From Xestospongia muta (Eukaryota; Porifera; Demospongiae; Haplosclerida; Petrosiidae), in the NCBI GenBank assembly GCA_963693285.1, contig OY848917.1, positions 4,702,618-4,766,617 on the forward strand: a stretch of DNA of 64,000 nt, written 5' to 3'. The notes below the pieces were generated by a model, which ran no database searches, was not told where the DNA came from, and saw only the letters and a program-made list of their open reading frames with translations. Within the stretch, counting starts at the first letter, position 1. Each line of letters starts with the position of its first letter. Below are positions 1 through 12,200 of this stretch, in pieces. The position numbers and the translations under genes are program-made.

Positions 1-174
1 TTGACAAAGTATTTGGTGGAAAGCATGTAACCCAAGAAACTATTAATTGATTATTATTTTTTAGTTAAATAACTGTCTAAACACACTGAGAAATGCTGAG
101 ATACACAAATTAAACTGAACAGATATAGTCACATGTAAATGACAAAGATTAAATTTACATATGTCAGTTCAGAT

Positions 175-1655
175 CACAAACAAATTAATGGACAGACATG
201 TGGATTAATAGTCTAATAGAATAGATAGATCCTTAAAAGAAGAGAGTAAAAATTATACTTCACTCAATAATAGATAACCTACAAGTGATTGGAATGAGGA
301 AAAATGTAATTATAATAGAGTAAACATACTTTACATTATAGTAGATCCTCACAGTACACAAGGTGATCATGGTGTCATATATGTAAAACAAACTAATGTG
401 CAATTTAGTATTAGTTCTAAGTTTATCAATCCATCAATCTATCAATTTATCCATCCATCCATCCATCTATTCATCTATTCAGTCATCCATTTATCAATCT
501 AGTCATTATTGAAAAGACAGTTTTATTTTTAAAAGTCTACCAATTACACAACAGTTAAGGTCATTATAATGGCAAGCATTCAAAGGGAATGTGAATAATT
601 GATTACATATAACCATTGTTCATGTTTCTTTATTGGTTTGTGGCTGTTTTTTAACTCTTACAACTATGTTTGAATGTACTTGTAGTATCAAAATGTTGTA
701 GTGAATATGACCAATAAACTATGGAGAAAAATATGCTATAACTAATAATGATATATGTATATGCACTATTGAATAACATAGTAGATTAGCACTCTATTAT
801 ATCAAAAGACAACAGCTACCATACAAACAACATAGAACAAGGTGTATATCATTACAAGGTCAATAAAATTATATCAACTGTTGTGATTGTTTACTGTCAA
901 AAGGGGAATAACAGAAAGCTGTTATGTCTGTAGATAGCTTAGGAAACCTTGTACTGTATAGACATAACTTGATAAGCATACTTTGACAAAGAATTTAAAC
1001 ATGATGGTTGACTGACTGGTTGACATCTTGATGGATTAATAGAGAATTGTAAGAAATACTATAGTTTGTGTTACATATATGACACCATGATCACCTTGTG
1101 TACTGTGAGCATCTACTATAATGTAAAGGATGATTACTCTACTATGTTAATCTACTATGTTATTTAATAGTGTGCGTACACATATCATTATTAGTTCTAG
1201 TATATTTGTCTCCATAGTTTACTGGGCATATTCAATACAATGTTATGATATTACAAGTACATTCAAACATAGTTGTAAGAGTTAAAAAACATGCCACAAA
1301 CCAATAAAGAAACATGAACAATGGTTTTATATAATCAAATATTCACATCCCTTTAAATGCTTGCCATTTTAATGGGATGGATGGATTGATAGATCGATGG
1401 GTTGATAAACTTAGAACTAATATTTAAATTGCACATTAGTTTGTGTTACATATATGACATCATGGCCACCTTGTGTACTGTAAGCATCTACTATAATATA
1501 AAGGATGATTACTCTACTATGATTACATTTTTCCTCATTCCAATCATTTGTAGGTTATCTATTATTGAGTGAAGTATAATTTTTATTCTCTTCTTTCTAG
1601 GATCTATCTATTCTATCAGACTATCAATCCACGTGTCTGTCCATTAATCTCTTTG
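175..1655. repeat. Large foldback (inverted-repeat) element, copy 1
   Basis: Two long arms are reverse complements of each other. About 175-440 pairs with about 1377-1655, and about 540-800 pairs with about 1135-1375, leaving a spacer near 800-1135. The arms contain (CCAT)n-type tetranucleotide stretches (about 430-500). Nothing in it looks like a transposase; short open frames in it are translations of the repeat. It is probably a non-autonomous foldback/MITE-like element; the exact ends were not resolved. Confidence 0.75.
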
Positions 1656-1779
1656 TCTGCTTATTCTATGTTTGTTTGTTTATCCATCTTTTTTCCTGTT
1701 TATTTGTCTATCCATGGAATGTTCTATTCACACAACATGCATATCTATTAGACACCTATAACATGTACATGTCATATGT

Positions 1780-2130
1780 ATTGTATTTCGAATTAGAACA
1801 TTAGTTAGTCTAATACTTTTAAGTCAAATTATTTGTGATGACTCAACTGTAAAATGCTACTCTAAACTTTACATTATTGAATGTAAGCAACCCATAAATT
1901 AATTTTAGACATAATTAGAATTAACACGTTATGAATACTATTAATAAGATTACATTCATTGACGTAACACATCCTTGTAGCTACAATACATGTCTGTTTT
2001 TAAATACACGTGACAGGAAATCACAGCATCATATATTACTATAGTATGGTGTATAATCATAAGATGTCTTATGTGGTTAAATGTTGCTTATATTAAAGTA
2101 TAACATCTATATTTAATGTTAATAATGACA
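1780..2130. repeat. Dispersed ~350-430 bp repeat, copy 1
   Basis: This segment is similar along its length to 19185-19612, inside an intron of the adhesion GPCR gene. Its first half also matches 15010-15212. Shared landmarks are the run AATTAGAACATT, the phrase ACTATTAATAAGATTA and TAAATACACGTGA. Three copies in one window indicate a dispersed short element. No terminal repeats or coding potential were seen. Confidence 0.7.
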
Positions 2131-2160
2131 TCAGGACAGTCATATCTATTATATTCTTAA

Positions 2161-2345
2161 CATTCATCCATCCATCCATTTATCCGTCCATCCATCCATC
2201 CATCTATCCTACCATCCATCCATCTATTCATCTGTCCATCCATCCATCCATCTATCTTATCATCCATCATCTATCTTACCATCCATCATCTATCCTACCA
2301 TCCATCCATCCATCCTAACATCCAACCATCCATTCATCCTTTAAT
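2161..2345. repeat. (CCAT)n-rich tetranucleotide tract
   Basis: Imperfect CCAT/CCATC repetition runs for about 180 bases with TATC and TACC interruptions. Similar tracts lie at about 440-500 and 3940-4060 within the foldback copies. It is simple-sequence DNA; open frames through it on the plus strand are not genes. Confidence 0.85.
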
Positions 2346-2430
2346 TTATTATTTAAAACTTCAGTTTGATTTTCTAAAGTCTATCAACTAGATAACAATA
2401 ATGCCACTAAAATGACAGGTATATAATATT

Positions 2431-2580
2431 AATAGTTATAGCATATTTTTCTCCACAGTTTATTGGGTATATTCACTACAATGTTACAAGTACATTCAAA
2501 CATGTTTGAATGTACTTGTAACATTGTAGTGAATATGCACAGTAAACTATGGAGAAAAATATGCTATAACTAATAATGAT
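2431..2580. repeat. Long near-perfect palindrome
   Basis: A near-perfect inverted repeat is centred between 2502 and 2503 (CAAACATGTTTG at the centre). The arms extend about 63-70 bases each way with few mismatches and essentially no loop. The arm sequence is the one found in the foldback element at about 680-770 and 1190-1290, so this is a collapsed head-to-head copy of that arm. Confidence 0.85.
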
Positions 2581-2605
2581 ATATGTATGCACTATTAAAT
2601 AACAT

Positions 2606-2860
2606 TGAGTGAAGTATAATTTTTATTCTCTTCTTTCTAGGATCTATCTATTCTATTAGACTATTAATCCACATGTCTGTCCATCAATCTCTTTGTCTGT
2701 TTATTCATATGTTTGTTTGTTTATCCATCGTTCTTCCTGTTTATCTGTCTATCTATGGAATGCTCTATTCACACAACTATCCATCATACATGGCTTTATT
2801 GCTAACTAAAGATTTTATTTCAGATATAATACATATTATAATAACTTTAAAATTATGAAT
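2606..2860 (+). repeat. Solo right arm of the foldback element
   Basis: The sequence from GAGTGAAGTATAAT onward repeats 1565-1720 closely. The open frame inside it (2673-2858) is a repeat translation, like the one at 1569-1751. Confidence 0.75.
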
Positions 2861-3149
2861 AGAATGGCAGTAAACTTTGAAATGCTAATGTGCTATAGAT
2901 GTAGTAAAGTCCTTCACACTAAATTACAATAAGATGAGAGCTTAATATTTATGTGATATGGTCTTACTGAAGCCACACAATTCTATGTAATTGCAGAGTT
3001 ACCAGAGAATGATAATGTTTAATAAATAATTATATACACAATTAGTTAGTTGGGTAGTATCATCTTAAATTAATGTCAACATTAATTGACTACACACTAA
3101 TTAATTACATAATTGACTAATTGATTACGTACTTCCTTCATTCTTTCAT

Positions 3150-3271
3150 TTGTAGTATATATATAGTGTTTGTATAAGATTACGCTTATCTTATACGAAT
3201 ATTAGTCTTGCGCGAAGAACTACAGTGAGGAATAAATTGTGAGTATTACAAAAGAAATTACCAGAAGTATC
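3150..3271 (+). promoter_or_regulatory. Putative core promoter / 5' leader of the death-domain gene
   Basis: An alternating TA run (about 3155-3166) lies about 105 bases upstream of the proposed start codon. It is followed by a stem-loop with 9-bp arms (GTATAAGAT at 3172-3180 pairing with 3188-3196, 7-base loop). The leader CpGs (TTGCGCGAAG) are unusual for this AT-rich region. Promoter function is inferred from position only. Confidence 0.4.
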
Positions 3272-6200
3272 ATGGAACAAGTAAGTTCTATCACTTAAAT
3301 ACACAAAATATCAACGCCTCATGTCACTTTTGCTTAGTTCCACACAGCGCCCGCGGTTACCAAAGTAGATAAAGCATGTATATTAAGCATGATATTAATC
3401 TTAGACGAGATTACATTTTGTTATAGTCTATTCTAAAGTATTGGACTTATTCAAAATCTTTGATCTATAAGTAATCTTTTTTATTGCTGGCATACTGCAC
3501 AAGCCAGGCAGTCCTATAATTGTTTGGACACGTGATAACTATTATATATAATTGTAATTATATTTCCATTTGTTTCATTTTATTCTATTATTGTATACGA
3601 CAATGAAAGCAACAAATTCCTAACAGTGAGAGCTATGACAATGGGTGTGACTGATCATGGTAGAAGCTTCTCACTATATAGCTTGCTTCTCTGGTCATGT
3701 TTGTATTAGCGTTCTGTAATTACAGTCTTTTACATAGATATTATGGCCAGTTAAAGTAAACTCTAGTGAACAGATATAGTCACATGTAAATGACTAAGAT
3801 TAAATTTACATATGTCAGCTCATTTCAAATATTAATAGTGACACAGTATAGACTTTTCCTCTTTGTAATCGTTGGTCTAGTTTTAATTGCTCTATAATTG
3901 AATTATATCACTCTCAAATCTTTTTTGTTCATTTATTTATCCATTTATTCATCCATCCATTGTTTTTATGTATCCATGCATCCATCAACCCCTCAATCTA
4001 TTAATCCCTCCACCTATCCATCCATTCATTTATCTGTCCATCCATTTATTCATCTAGTCATTATTGAAAAATACAGTTTTATTTTTAAAAGTCTACCAAT
4101 TACACAACAGTTAAGGTCATTAAAATGGCAACATTTCAAAAGGAATGTGAATAATTGATACATAAAGCCATTGTTCATGTTTTATTATTTGTTTGTGGTA
4201 TGAGCTTTAACTATTACAACTATGTTTGAATATACTTGTAGTATCATAACATTGTAGTGAATATGGCCAATAAAGTATAGAGAAAAATATGCTATAATGA
4301 TTGATGAAATGTGTATTCACTATTAAATAGCTAAATAATGCTAGACGCTTGTAATAAATATCACTATGCTGTCATTACTAAAGATACTAATTGATGAGTT
4401 AACTGTCAAAGTAATGATAATTTTGTTTAACATCTCATTTTTAGTTGATATAAATGGATGTTGTAAGGGAGAACTCTATTATAGAGCAATTAAAGCTAGA
4501 GTAATGACTACAATGAGGAAAAGGGGATATCATGCAGACATAGTGGTATTGCATGTGCAAAGCAGACTATAACTGTCCTTGTCAAACTTAGAAGTAATAC
4601 TTAAATCGCATATTAGGTTATGTTACATATATGACATCATGGCCACCTTGTGTACTATGAGCATCTACTAAAAGATGTTTACTCTACTATAATTACATTT
4701 TTCCTCATTCCAATCGTTTGTATGTTATCTATTATTCTTTAATTTCCCTTTTGGTAGTAAACAGTCAAAATAGTTGATATCATTTATTATGGCAGTCCTA
4801 TAATTGTTTGGACCATGTGTTAAATATTGTTATATATAATTGTAATTGTATGTTCACTTGTTACATTTTATTCTATCATTGTATACAACAACTGAAAGCG
4901 ACGAATGAAATTAAACATTGTCCAACATATATATAGCAATGTATGAATTCCTAACAGCAAGTGCTATGACAATGGGTGTGACTGATCATGGTAGAAGCTT
5001 CTCACTATATAGCTTGCTTCTTTTGTCATGTTTCTATTAGCATTCTGTAACTACAGTTTTCTACATATTATGGTTAATTATGCAACCTTGTTGCTGTAGT
5101 CAGTGTTCCATTGTAAAATCAGTATCTTCCAAAACAATTATATATAAAACAATTGTTCAATTATAATCTCATTTAATTTACAGAATGACCTCAGGAGTGA
5201 TAAAACAAGTGATTTCAGAGTAATTGAAAGTTTTAGTAAGTCTGCTTATATTACCTAAATAATGAGCCTTATTCTTATGATGACTTTATATTTATTACTT
5301 ACGGCCTAGCTTAGTTCAATTTATATGTTGTTGTAAATTGTATAAAAGTTATTATCTATATGATGTCAATTGTTTGGAATGTATCACACATACTAAACCA
5401 AATTATGAATGCAATGTTTTATTTTGCATACTACATTTTTTTTCAGAACTTGAAAGTTTCAATATTCCTGGTTTTGTTCATTCTCAACACATAAATTTGT
5501 TGTTGTATGGATCCGTTCGTGAAGAGAAAATAAAATTTCTTGAACATCTTTTTCACATTGAAATTGATCACACTACCGAATGCATTTTTCAAGAAGGTGT
5601 AAATGGAAAATGGAAGCACTTTAATCAGTCAAGTTTAGCTGGATTACTTACAGAACCATTTGATGAGCAAATGTATGCAGCTAGTTATAATCAGTCAGCT
5701 TTAGAAAGTTACAATTGGGTGCACATATTTGATTGCAGCAATGGCATACAAATAACAGAAATTTCACGAAAGCTTACCAAAGGAAGAATACTTGCCATTT
5801 GTTTTGAAGAATTCAGGAACAGTCCTGATGCAGCTATTAAATCATACCTACATTCTATTATATCTTTGTTAGAAACGAAAGCTCTAGAAGAGAGACAGTC
5901 TCATCCTTCTATTGCATTTGTCAACACCACAGGCGATAAGGCCCAAATGTGGGATACTATTCCCGATGAATTATACAAGTTTAGTGAGTATTTTATTTCC
6001 ATGGAGCCTTTCGCACTTCCATTTAATACAGATGTAGGTGATGAGATCTTGACAAATTACCTCTTAGACCCAATTTTAAAAGATTATGGAGTATTAAAAT
6101 ATACTGAACACATTTTTGATGTTGCTGTACAGATAATGTCTTTAAGAAAAAGAGAAGGATTATTAGCAATTGAGACGTGTCTAAACATTGGGGAACAATT

Positions 6201-9200
6201 AGCTATGAATAATGATGAGGTAATATCCTACGTTTACAATCACTCTAAATTTCTCTATTTTCCTGCTGTACTACCAAATGTTGTTTTTGCGCAGCCACAT
6301 TATCTCATTGATTTACTATCAAACCTCTCTAAACCTCAGACATCTTTAGAAGAACATTGTTATCAGCCAGGTGTTATTAATGAGTTTGCATTAAACAGTC
6401 TTTTCTTCTCTCCTCTCTTCACACAAGACGACTTCATTTCTCTTTTAAAATATTTACTGTTAGTTACATCCATTGAGGTTGTTGATTCATCAACATTAAA
6501 CCACGAAACTCCAACAATGACAAATCAATTCTTCATGCCATCTCTTTTACCGTCAACTGGACCTTCAGAGGAAGTTGAAGATTATTTTAAAGATATAGGC
6601 TATCAACTATACATACACTTTCATCATGATGTTTTACCACAGGTTATGTTCATAATCATGAATAGTTAAAGTTATTGCACATATCATTTTGGCTTTTGCA
6701 GTTGCTGGATATTACTAATAACGATTACATATAGGTTCCATTTAATTACTTTGGTATGGCTTTCAAAGAAACAATAAATCAACAATTTCAAAGTTTCTTT
6801 TCATGATTAGTTTTTTACTGTTAGACAATCAAGTAGTTGGCTTCCCTCTATTCATTGTAATATGAAACATTTAAACGATGTATGTATGGTTTAATAGTTT
6901 ATTATTACTAGAAGTGAAGATATTTCATTTTACTATATTGGGTTCCTTTAATTAGTAAGGACTAACAGAATATAACTATACCTTGTTTTTATATGAAATA
7001 TGTGCAATTAAACAAACTATTCTTTGTAAAAACATTTTCAATGTCTTTTTAATTTTTTTTATGCAGGGAATTTTCTTAGCAACAATTGTTGCCTTACTTA
7101 ATCACAAAGACGAGCCAACTTTTACACTGGGAAGTAGCCATACCAACTCTTGTACTCAGATGTGCTACAGTGTTGAGTTGTTTTCAATTGATCTCTTAGG
7201 AACAGTGATTTTAGTAAATTCTTTTAATCATATAGTAGTGCACTTTACAGGTGATGAAGAAAATGCTTATGAAGATCTAAGAAGTGTTTTAAAGGAGACT
7301 ATTTTATCCTGTTCTGAGCCACTTGCATTGGATCAATCTCTACATTTGTTGAATGTCTCATCATATGATTTTCCTCCAATAGACATCCCAGTAGCTATGG
7401 AATTGCATCGATCTTGTAAGTTCTAGAATATTGATATCTTTTGTTACTCAGCACAATATACGTCCGTGACTGAAAGATTTTGGAATTTTCTTTACTTTGG
7501 TGATAGTGATTAACATATTAATACTATAAATGAGTAATAAAAAATGTGGTTTATCTATAGAGCATAATGCATGTATAGTAAAAATTGAGTGATAATAAAT
7601 AACCAGCATAATTAAGTTAAATAAAATACTATATTCAGAAAAAACCTACATACTAATATTGAGATTACTCAGATTACATTTTTTAAGGACAAGTAATAGT
7701 TCTGATTTTCCATCTGTTGGGACATATAGTAGGTTTTGCTTACACAATCAAACTCAAGTAATGTTTGTGTGAATACAATATTAGGTGTGTTATTTCTGTT
7801 ACATAATCAAAAACGGCCTTAATACAATGTAAGTGAAACTTTGTTAATTTAATCAATATTACAAGGATAGAGAGTATAGTTAGTGTTCTTCATTTTCTTT
7901 CAATAGACATGTCACCAACAATTGTACATGCACCTACTGAAAGTAAGTTTTATAATATTGATATCTTTTGTTACTCAGCACAATATATGTCTGTGACTGA
8001 AATATTTGGAATTTTATTTACTTTTGACATAGTAGCTTTTGCTTACACACTCAACTCATGTAACTTTTGTGTGAATACAATATAAGATGTGTTATTTCTG
8101 TTACAAGATCAAAAACAGCCTTAATAAGATGGTATTTTTTGTATGACATGTAGGTAAAGGTTAAGACATTGTGCACTGTAATTAACTCTGATTGCATTCA
8201 TATATTTATCTCTTAGTTTTGTTATTGTCAGTAAACCTTCTTATCTCCTTATAAAATGCCTGTTTATGATGGTAATTGATGTTTAAATATAATATCTGTT
8301 GCATATTATTGCAGTCAGTGTATTAATTCCAAACTTTTGAGGTTTAATACTTTGAATATAATTGTGTTAAAATGCATTATAGTTGCTTTTTTACACATGT
8401 ACTTTATAAATAATGTAGCTGGAATTAAACTTTATGCATTTATTTTTACTCGTGGGTTAGTTCAATTATTTGAGTAGCTGAAATGATTATTAATATTAAT
8501 AAATTATAAAAGTTAGATTTAAATTTAATATTTGAGAAAACTAGTATATTTTAATATAATACTACATATAAAAACTTTCCATGTTAGTATTTTTAATATC
8601 TGTAAATATTCTTATCTCCTTGTAGAATCTCAATCTTGTGAAATGGCTGTTTATGATGGTAATTGATGTTTAACTATAACATCTTTCACATATTATTTCA
8701 GTTTGTGTATTAATTCCAAAGTTTTGAGGTTTAATACATTGAGTATAATTGTGTTAAAATGCATTACAAGGACAGAGAGTATGGTCAGTGTTCTTCATTT
8801 TCTTCCAATAGACATAACATTAGCTTATAACAGTAATCATAAATGTACATAAAATGTAAATATAATATAATTTTGATATAGTGTGAATTTTAATTAATTA
8901 GCTGTAATGTGATTTTATTTAAGTCTTTAAGTTATTTATGGCTTGAATGCCACATAGAAATAGTATATGTGCTCTAAAAAATTATAAAATCCCCAAATTC
9001 TTTAATTAAAATTAATTTATGGAGTTTTATTAACTGAACATTGATGTTTTTTCTTGTAATTTGGAGCTATATGGTATATCTGTAAATCTTATGTTACAAG
9101 CTTTTTTGTTTAAAAATAAAACAATAACTGATCATGACTTTATCTACAGATACAAGGATCTTTTCTATGAATAGAGTAACTGGTAAGTCTTATATAACAG

Positions 9201-12200
9201 TAATGATAAATGCACATAAAACGTAAATATAATATAATTTTGATATAGTATGAATTTTAATTAATTAGCTGTAATATGATTTTATTGAAGTCTTTAAGTT
9301 AGTTATGGTTTGAATGCCACATAGAAATAGTATGTGTGTAGTAAAGTATTTTTGTAACACTGAATAAATATTACTATTAATGTAATAAACATTTCGTTTT
9401 GTATGTATTAGCTATACTCTTCTTACCAATCGTCTTACTACGAACTATTGGTAATTTTGTAGCAGTATCAACAAGATCAATTATTCAGTCAACTATGGTA
9501 TGTAATGTACCAAATTAATTTTAGTGTGTAGTGCACAAGTATATTTCTATTTCTAGCCTCATAAAAAAATTAAAAATTGTGCAATATTCGAATATGCTAT
9601 AATAATAATATAATAATAATGTAAGATAATAATATAATAATAATATAATAATAATGTAAAATGGAATATATTATGAAGCAATTGTAAGGTAATTTGACAT
9701 CAATCAACGTGTGCAAATTTATGAATTGACAAAATGTCTACAAAATATGTATATGTACTTTAGCTGATAATATTGTCAAGATTTCATTTTGGGTATTTGT
9801 GATGCATTGATTGCCCAGATAAACTGAAACTGAACTGTTAGTTTTTCTAGTATTTTGATTGTGTAGCTTTTATTTATAAATTTATTTGTCTAAACATTTT
9901 GACTATATTTGACATGCTTGAGAGCCAAGCAATCAAAAAACTTCTTGTATACTATATGGATATGGTTTGTATGTTCCATGTTAGTGACTATTTAAGGTGA
10001 CAAATAAAATTTAATGTCACTATATGTGTAAAAAGCATTATTCTATTCATGTCATAACATGTCTTAATCTCTAAAATAAAGTAGTATTAAGTGTACACTC
10101 CATCATCTTTGATGCAGTCTTTTCTGCTACATAGCAATCTCCAGTAAAAATAAACAAATGAAATTACTCACTATTTTGCTGAAGCTCTAATCGACTAATT
10201 AAATTTTGTAACATTGCTGTAGTGTCTTCCCTTCCATAATATTATGTCAATATTTGCCAAAAGTAGTATGTAAAATTACCAGAAACTCAATTTCAGAACA
10301 ATTTCAGCATTCTACTGTTATTTTTGATGATTGTATAGAGATTTTTTAGAGGATATGAACACAATGAAGTGGAGTCAGTCAACAGTAATGCACACAATAG
10401 TGAGTCAATTTTGTATTGTTTATTGATAACTTTATGTGTAATAATCACTATTTTGTCTTTATTGGCTAGTAGAAAATGTAGCTTTACTTCTAATTGAAAT
10501 GGTTGAATTACTTGCAACATTATGATTAGAATGAGAGTAGTATGATACATATTAAAACATGTCATGTATATTAGGAGTAAATGAAACAGCATTAATGACA
10601 AAATCATTGTTAGACTTGCACTTTCATAGTGTCCTAAAAGGGACCACTTTGTCAAATTTCAATTAAAGTAAAAATGAATAGTATTGCACATCTATGAAAT
10701 CTACACTCTCTAGCTTCATATGTAGAGGTCTTTGCATTGTTAGGATGAGTTGTATATGAAAAATACACGAATTAAATAACACAAAACATGTCCAAGGATA
10801 TCGTAGCTGTCATTTATATAGCTTGGAATTTAAAAACATTTTGTAACCATGATTACATCAAGGGACATTGCTTTAAATTGCCTAGAACAGACTGTTATCT
10901 CTGAATAATCAGACTTGTTGATGATCTTATATCAGATTACTTTAACCCTAATGTGAAATAATGATTTCGATTACACAGCAATAAATATAATTTATGAAAG
11001 CAATAGCTTTCATTATAGTGACGAACTGACAATTGTGAACTTTTGTCACAAGAAGAAGGTAGATTAGTCTATAAACTATAAAACACATGTTTCAATGATT
11101 ACTTCTGTGATAAACTCTCATCTGCACTAATATGAAACTATGTTTTATTCATAGTCACTTTTGAGCAGTCTCATAACTGTGAAAGTTCTGTAGCTAATGG
11201 TAAGAATTTTATTGTAATATTTATTATACTTTGTTAAGCACATTTAACATCTCAACATTGTCTGTCAGAAAATAACTAATCTTTCACTAGTAATATGAAT
11301 TCAAGTAATGTAATAATAGTTATACCTTTTGTCAAAACATTAGCACACATCACCTCTCCACCTGGCCAACATCTCCTGGCAGAAAATAACCAATCTTCTA
11401 CTAATGGTTAGAATTCAAGTAGTGTAATATTGTGTAAATATTCTTAAATACTTTAGCAAGTATCACAGCTCCAACTGACCAACATCTCCTGGCAGAAAGT
11501 AGCCAATCTTTTACTACTAGTAAGAAGTCAAATAATATAATATTGACTGTAACTTGTTAATATATTTTGCACCTGGCGAGAGTCTATATATGCCTGATAA
11601 TTATTGCCTCTCATTGTTAAATTAATACTTAATTCTATGTATTCGGAATGAGTCTTTCCTTTGATAATGTTATTCTATTGGTGAATATGATTTAAGAAGC
11701 CCATAAATTAAATTAAACTAGGCACTGATACTGCTGACATACCTCAACCAATAAATTGGAATCTCCGTTCACTGGCTGAGTTAAACACTGGACTTTGTAA
11801 ATCAGAATCTTTTACAGCAGACTAGATTTTGCTATTTAGCTTCCTGCTATATCCTAAACAAATCTCTAAAAATCCTAAAATCATTTATGCATCTTAAAGT
11901 CAATGTCCTATCAGAGACCATTTACTTGGTCTATTAAGTATGTTTAGACATTTATAGTTACTATGAATAACCACAAATGGTACAATTTTAGTGAAAACTG
12001 ACTATCACCTTATTCTCCATGAAACTGGTATGTCTTAATAAGACTCTCTCTTCAACATGAACTTAGGCTGTAAATGTCTAAATTAATTTTGAAATATCAT
12101 TCTTGTCTTTTTTGGATTGAGTTTTTTGTATATAACATTTAAATGGAAGTAATAAATTCAAACCATTCAGTGAACTATAATATATACAAAGTGGTAAGTT

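Noticed and set aside
1569..4158. Plus-strand frames at 1569-1751, 2673-2858 and 3898-4158 as small proteins
   Set aside because: They are translations of CCAT/TCTG-type simple sequence inside the foldback arms and repeat each other at the DNA level.
10293..10655. 120-aa minus-strand frame
   Set aside because: No motif, composition of AT-rich non-coding DNA, lies in a long intron of the death-domain gene.
11722..11796. Additional exon of the death-domain gene (open, phase 1-1, good acceptor)
   Set aside because: Joining its end (T) to the next recognised exon (GA...) makes TGA; only usable if a further unseen exon intervenes.
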